DNA from: an uncultured Fimbriimonadales bacterium
GTDB taxonomy: Bacteria; Armatimonadota; Fimbriimonadia; Fimbriimonadales; GBS-DC
NCBI GenBank assembly: GCA_937925775.1
Contig: CALAMM010000133.1
Location: 1-6,787, forward strand
Length of the DNA: 6,787 bases
Direction of reading: 5' to 3'
Shown here: positions 5,961 to 6,787 of the stretch, in pieces
Position numbering within the stretch: the stretch's first letter is position 1
Layout: every line of letters begins with the position of its first letter
The notes under the pieces: generated by a model
What the model was told of the DNA's origin: nothing
The model's input: the letters and a program-made list of their open reading frames with translations, nothing else
The model's database searches: none
Position numbers and translations under genes: made by a program

Positions 5961-5971
5961 AAACATCTGCT

Positions 5972-6787
5972 ATGCACAACCCACTGGTGGAAACGCCCCA
6001 GTCGCCACCGCAAGCGCGTGTTCCGCACGCGCTCACGCCCGAACAGGTGGCGGAACAGCTGCAAACCAGCGAGCAGGGGCTAAGCCTGCAGGAGGCGCAG
6101 CGACGGCTCCAACAGTACGGCTATAACGAACTGGAAACCATCAAGCCGATCAGCATCCCCGAACTGATCTTGCACCAGTTCCAAAGCCCGCTCATTTATA
6201 TCTTGCTGGTCGCAGCGGTGGTGACGCTCCTGCTCGGCGAGTATATCGACACGGGCGTCATCGCTGCAGTGCTGATCCTCAACGCCACGATAGGCTTCGT
6301 TCAGGAGTTTCGCGCGGAGAAATCGGTGCGTGCGCTGATGCAGCTCACGGCGCCGCACGCGCGGGTGATTCGAGACGGCACGGAACACGACATCGAGAGC
6401 CGCGAGCTGGTACCAGGCGATGTGGTGGTGCTGGAGTCGGGCGTGCGCGTGCCTGCCGACATCCGCCTGTTTCAGGCGACCGCGCTGCAGGTGGACGAGT
6501 CGCTGCTGACGGGCGAGTCGGTTCCTGTCTACAAGCAGGTCGCCCCCGTGCCAGAGGAGACGCCGATTGCCGACCGCGCGAACATGCTCTATGCGGGTTC
6601 GATTGTGGTTTCGGGGCGCGGGCGTGGGTATGTCGTGGCTACAGGCAAGCGCACGGAGCTGGGCAAAATCGCGGAGCGGATGCGCGAGCAACGCATCGAC
6701 GAGACGCCCCTGCAGCAGCGCATGCGCCGCTTCGCGCACATCGTGGGGCTGGTCATCGGCGTCAGCTGCGCGGTCATCTTCGGGATG
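5972..6787 (+). CDS. Cation-transporting P-type ATPase, P2 (Ca2+-ATPase-like) group, N-terminal part
   Basis: This is the first 272 codons of a pump that would normally be about 850-950 residues; the rest lies past the right edge. P-type ATPases use ATP to move cations across the membrane through a phosphorylated aspartate. Visible here are a Pro-rich start (1-20), a cation-ATPase N-terminal domain (about 19-70, HALTPEQVAEQL and YGYNELE), membrane helices 1 and 2 (about 72-89 and 94-112), and the actuator domain with ELVPGDVV (145-152), VPADIR (160-165) and the dephosphorylation loop LLTGESVPV (178-186), which holds TGES. The start of helix 3 is seen at about 256-270. The phosphorylation motif DKTGT and the ion-binding helices are outside the window, so the ion (Ca2+, Mg2+, H+ or Na+) cannot be told. 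The N-terminal domain and lack of metal-binding CxxC domains argue against P1B heavy-metal pumps. It is divergent from the lipoprotein gene. Confidence 0.93.
   Translation, partial: MHNPLVETPQSPPQARVPHALTPEQVAEQLQTSEQGLSLQEAQRRLQQYGYNELETIKPISIPELILHQFQSPLIYILLVAAVVTLLLGEYIDTGVIAAVLILNATIGFVQEFRAEKSVRALMQLTAPHARVIRDGTEHDIESRELVPGDVVVLESGVRVPADIRLFQATALQVDESLLTGESVPVYKQVAPVPEETPIADRANMLYAGSIVVSGRGRGYVVATGKRTELGKIAERMREQRIDETPLQQRMRRFAHIVGLVIGVSCAVIFGM

Noticed and set aside
5912..6064. Lipoprotein frame extended upstream to an ATG at 6064
   Set aside because: It would add 51 residues before the signal peptide, overlap the divergent ATPase gene and bury the TATACT box inside coding sequence.
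6080..6739. 219-codon minus-strand frame opposite the ATPase
   Set aside because: It lies opposite clear P-type ATPase sequence, including TGES, and its own translation resembles no protein.
1..6787. CRISPR arrays, tRNA or rRNA genes, insertion sequences, prophage or toxin-antitoxin genes
   Set aside because: No regularly spaced direct repeats, cloverleaf structures, transposase motifs or phage proteins were seen by reading, and nearly all the sequence is taken up by six ordinary-looking genes.

Overview
The window is GC-rich, densely packed bacterial chromosome with six protein genes and no RNA genes, insertion sequences, CRISPR arrays or phage genes. Nothing in it fixes the taxonomy. The mix of a xylose-isomerase-type epimerase, a two-domain HPPD, an uncharacterised lipoprotein, a putative zincin, and TATACT boxes placed almost on top of start codons would fit a soil or hot-spring lineage such as Armatimonadota. 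That is a low-confidence guess from style, not from a marker gene.

Layout: (1) 1-686, minus strand, is the 5' three-quarters or so of a sugar phosphate isomerase/epimerase that runs off the left edge. (2) 687-782 is a divergent promoter region. (3) 783-1868, plus strand, is a complete 4-hydroxyphenylpyruvate dioxygenase with all three iron ligands visible. (4) 1871-5911, minus strand, is a three-gene cluster read right to left: a lipoprotein (5204-5911), an MFS transporter fused to a C-terminal HEAT-repeat domain (2844-5207, joined to the lipoprotein by an ATGA stop/start overlap), and a soluble protein with an HEYGH putative zinc-protease motif (1871-2824). Its end lies 2 bases from the end of the HPPD gene. 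(5) 5912-5971 is a second divergent promoter region. (6) 5972-6787, plus strand, is the N-terminal part of a P2-type cation ATPase that runs off the right edge. No stretch over 100 bases lacks a gene.

Expression signals form a consistent pattern. The octamer GGTATACT occurs upstream of three genes. At the lipoprotein and zincin genes the TATACT hexamer ends exactly 7 bases before the ATG and there is no Shine-Dalgarno sequence, so these two transcripts are probably leaderless. At HPPD the same box lies 31 bases before the ATG and a strong AAGGAGGT follows. The translationally coupled MFS-HEAT gene has its own GGAGGT. The genome thus seems to use both leaderless and Shine-Dalgarno initiation, depending on promoter position.

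The least described part is the minus-strand cluster: an exported lipoprotein of unknown fold, a 12-helix transporter-like protein carrying roughly 310 residues of cytoplasmic HEAT-type repeats, and a putative metallopeptidase. Co-transcription of the first two is well supported. A shared function for all three is only an inference. HPPD would catalyse an early step of tyrosine breakdown, but no other gene of that pathway is visible.
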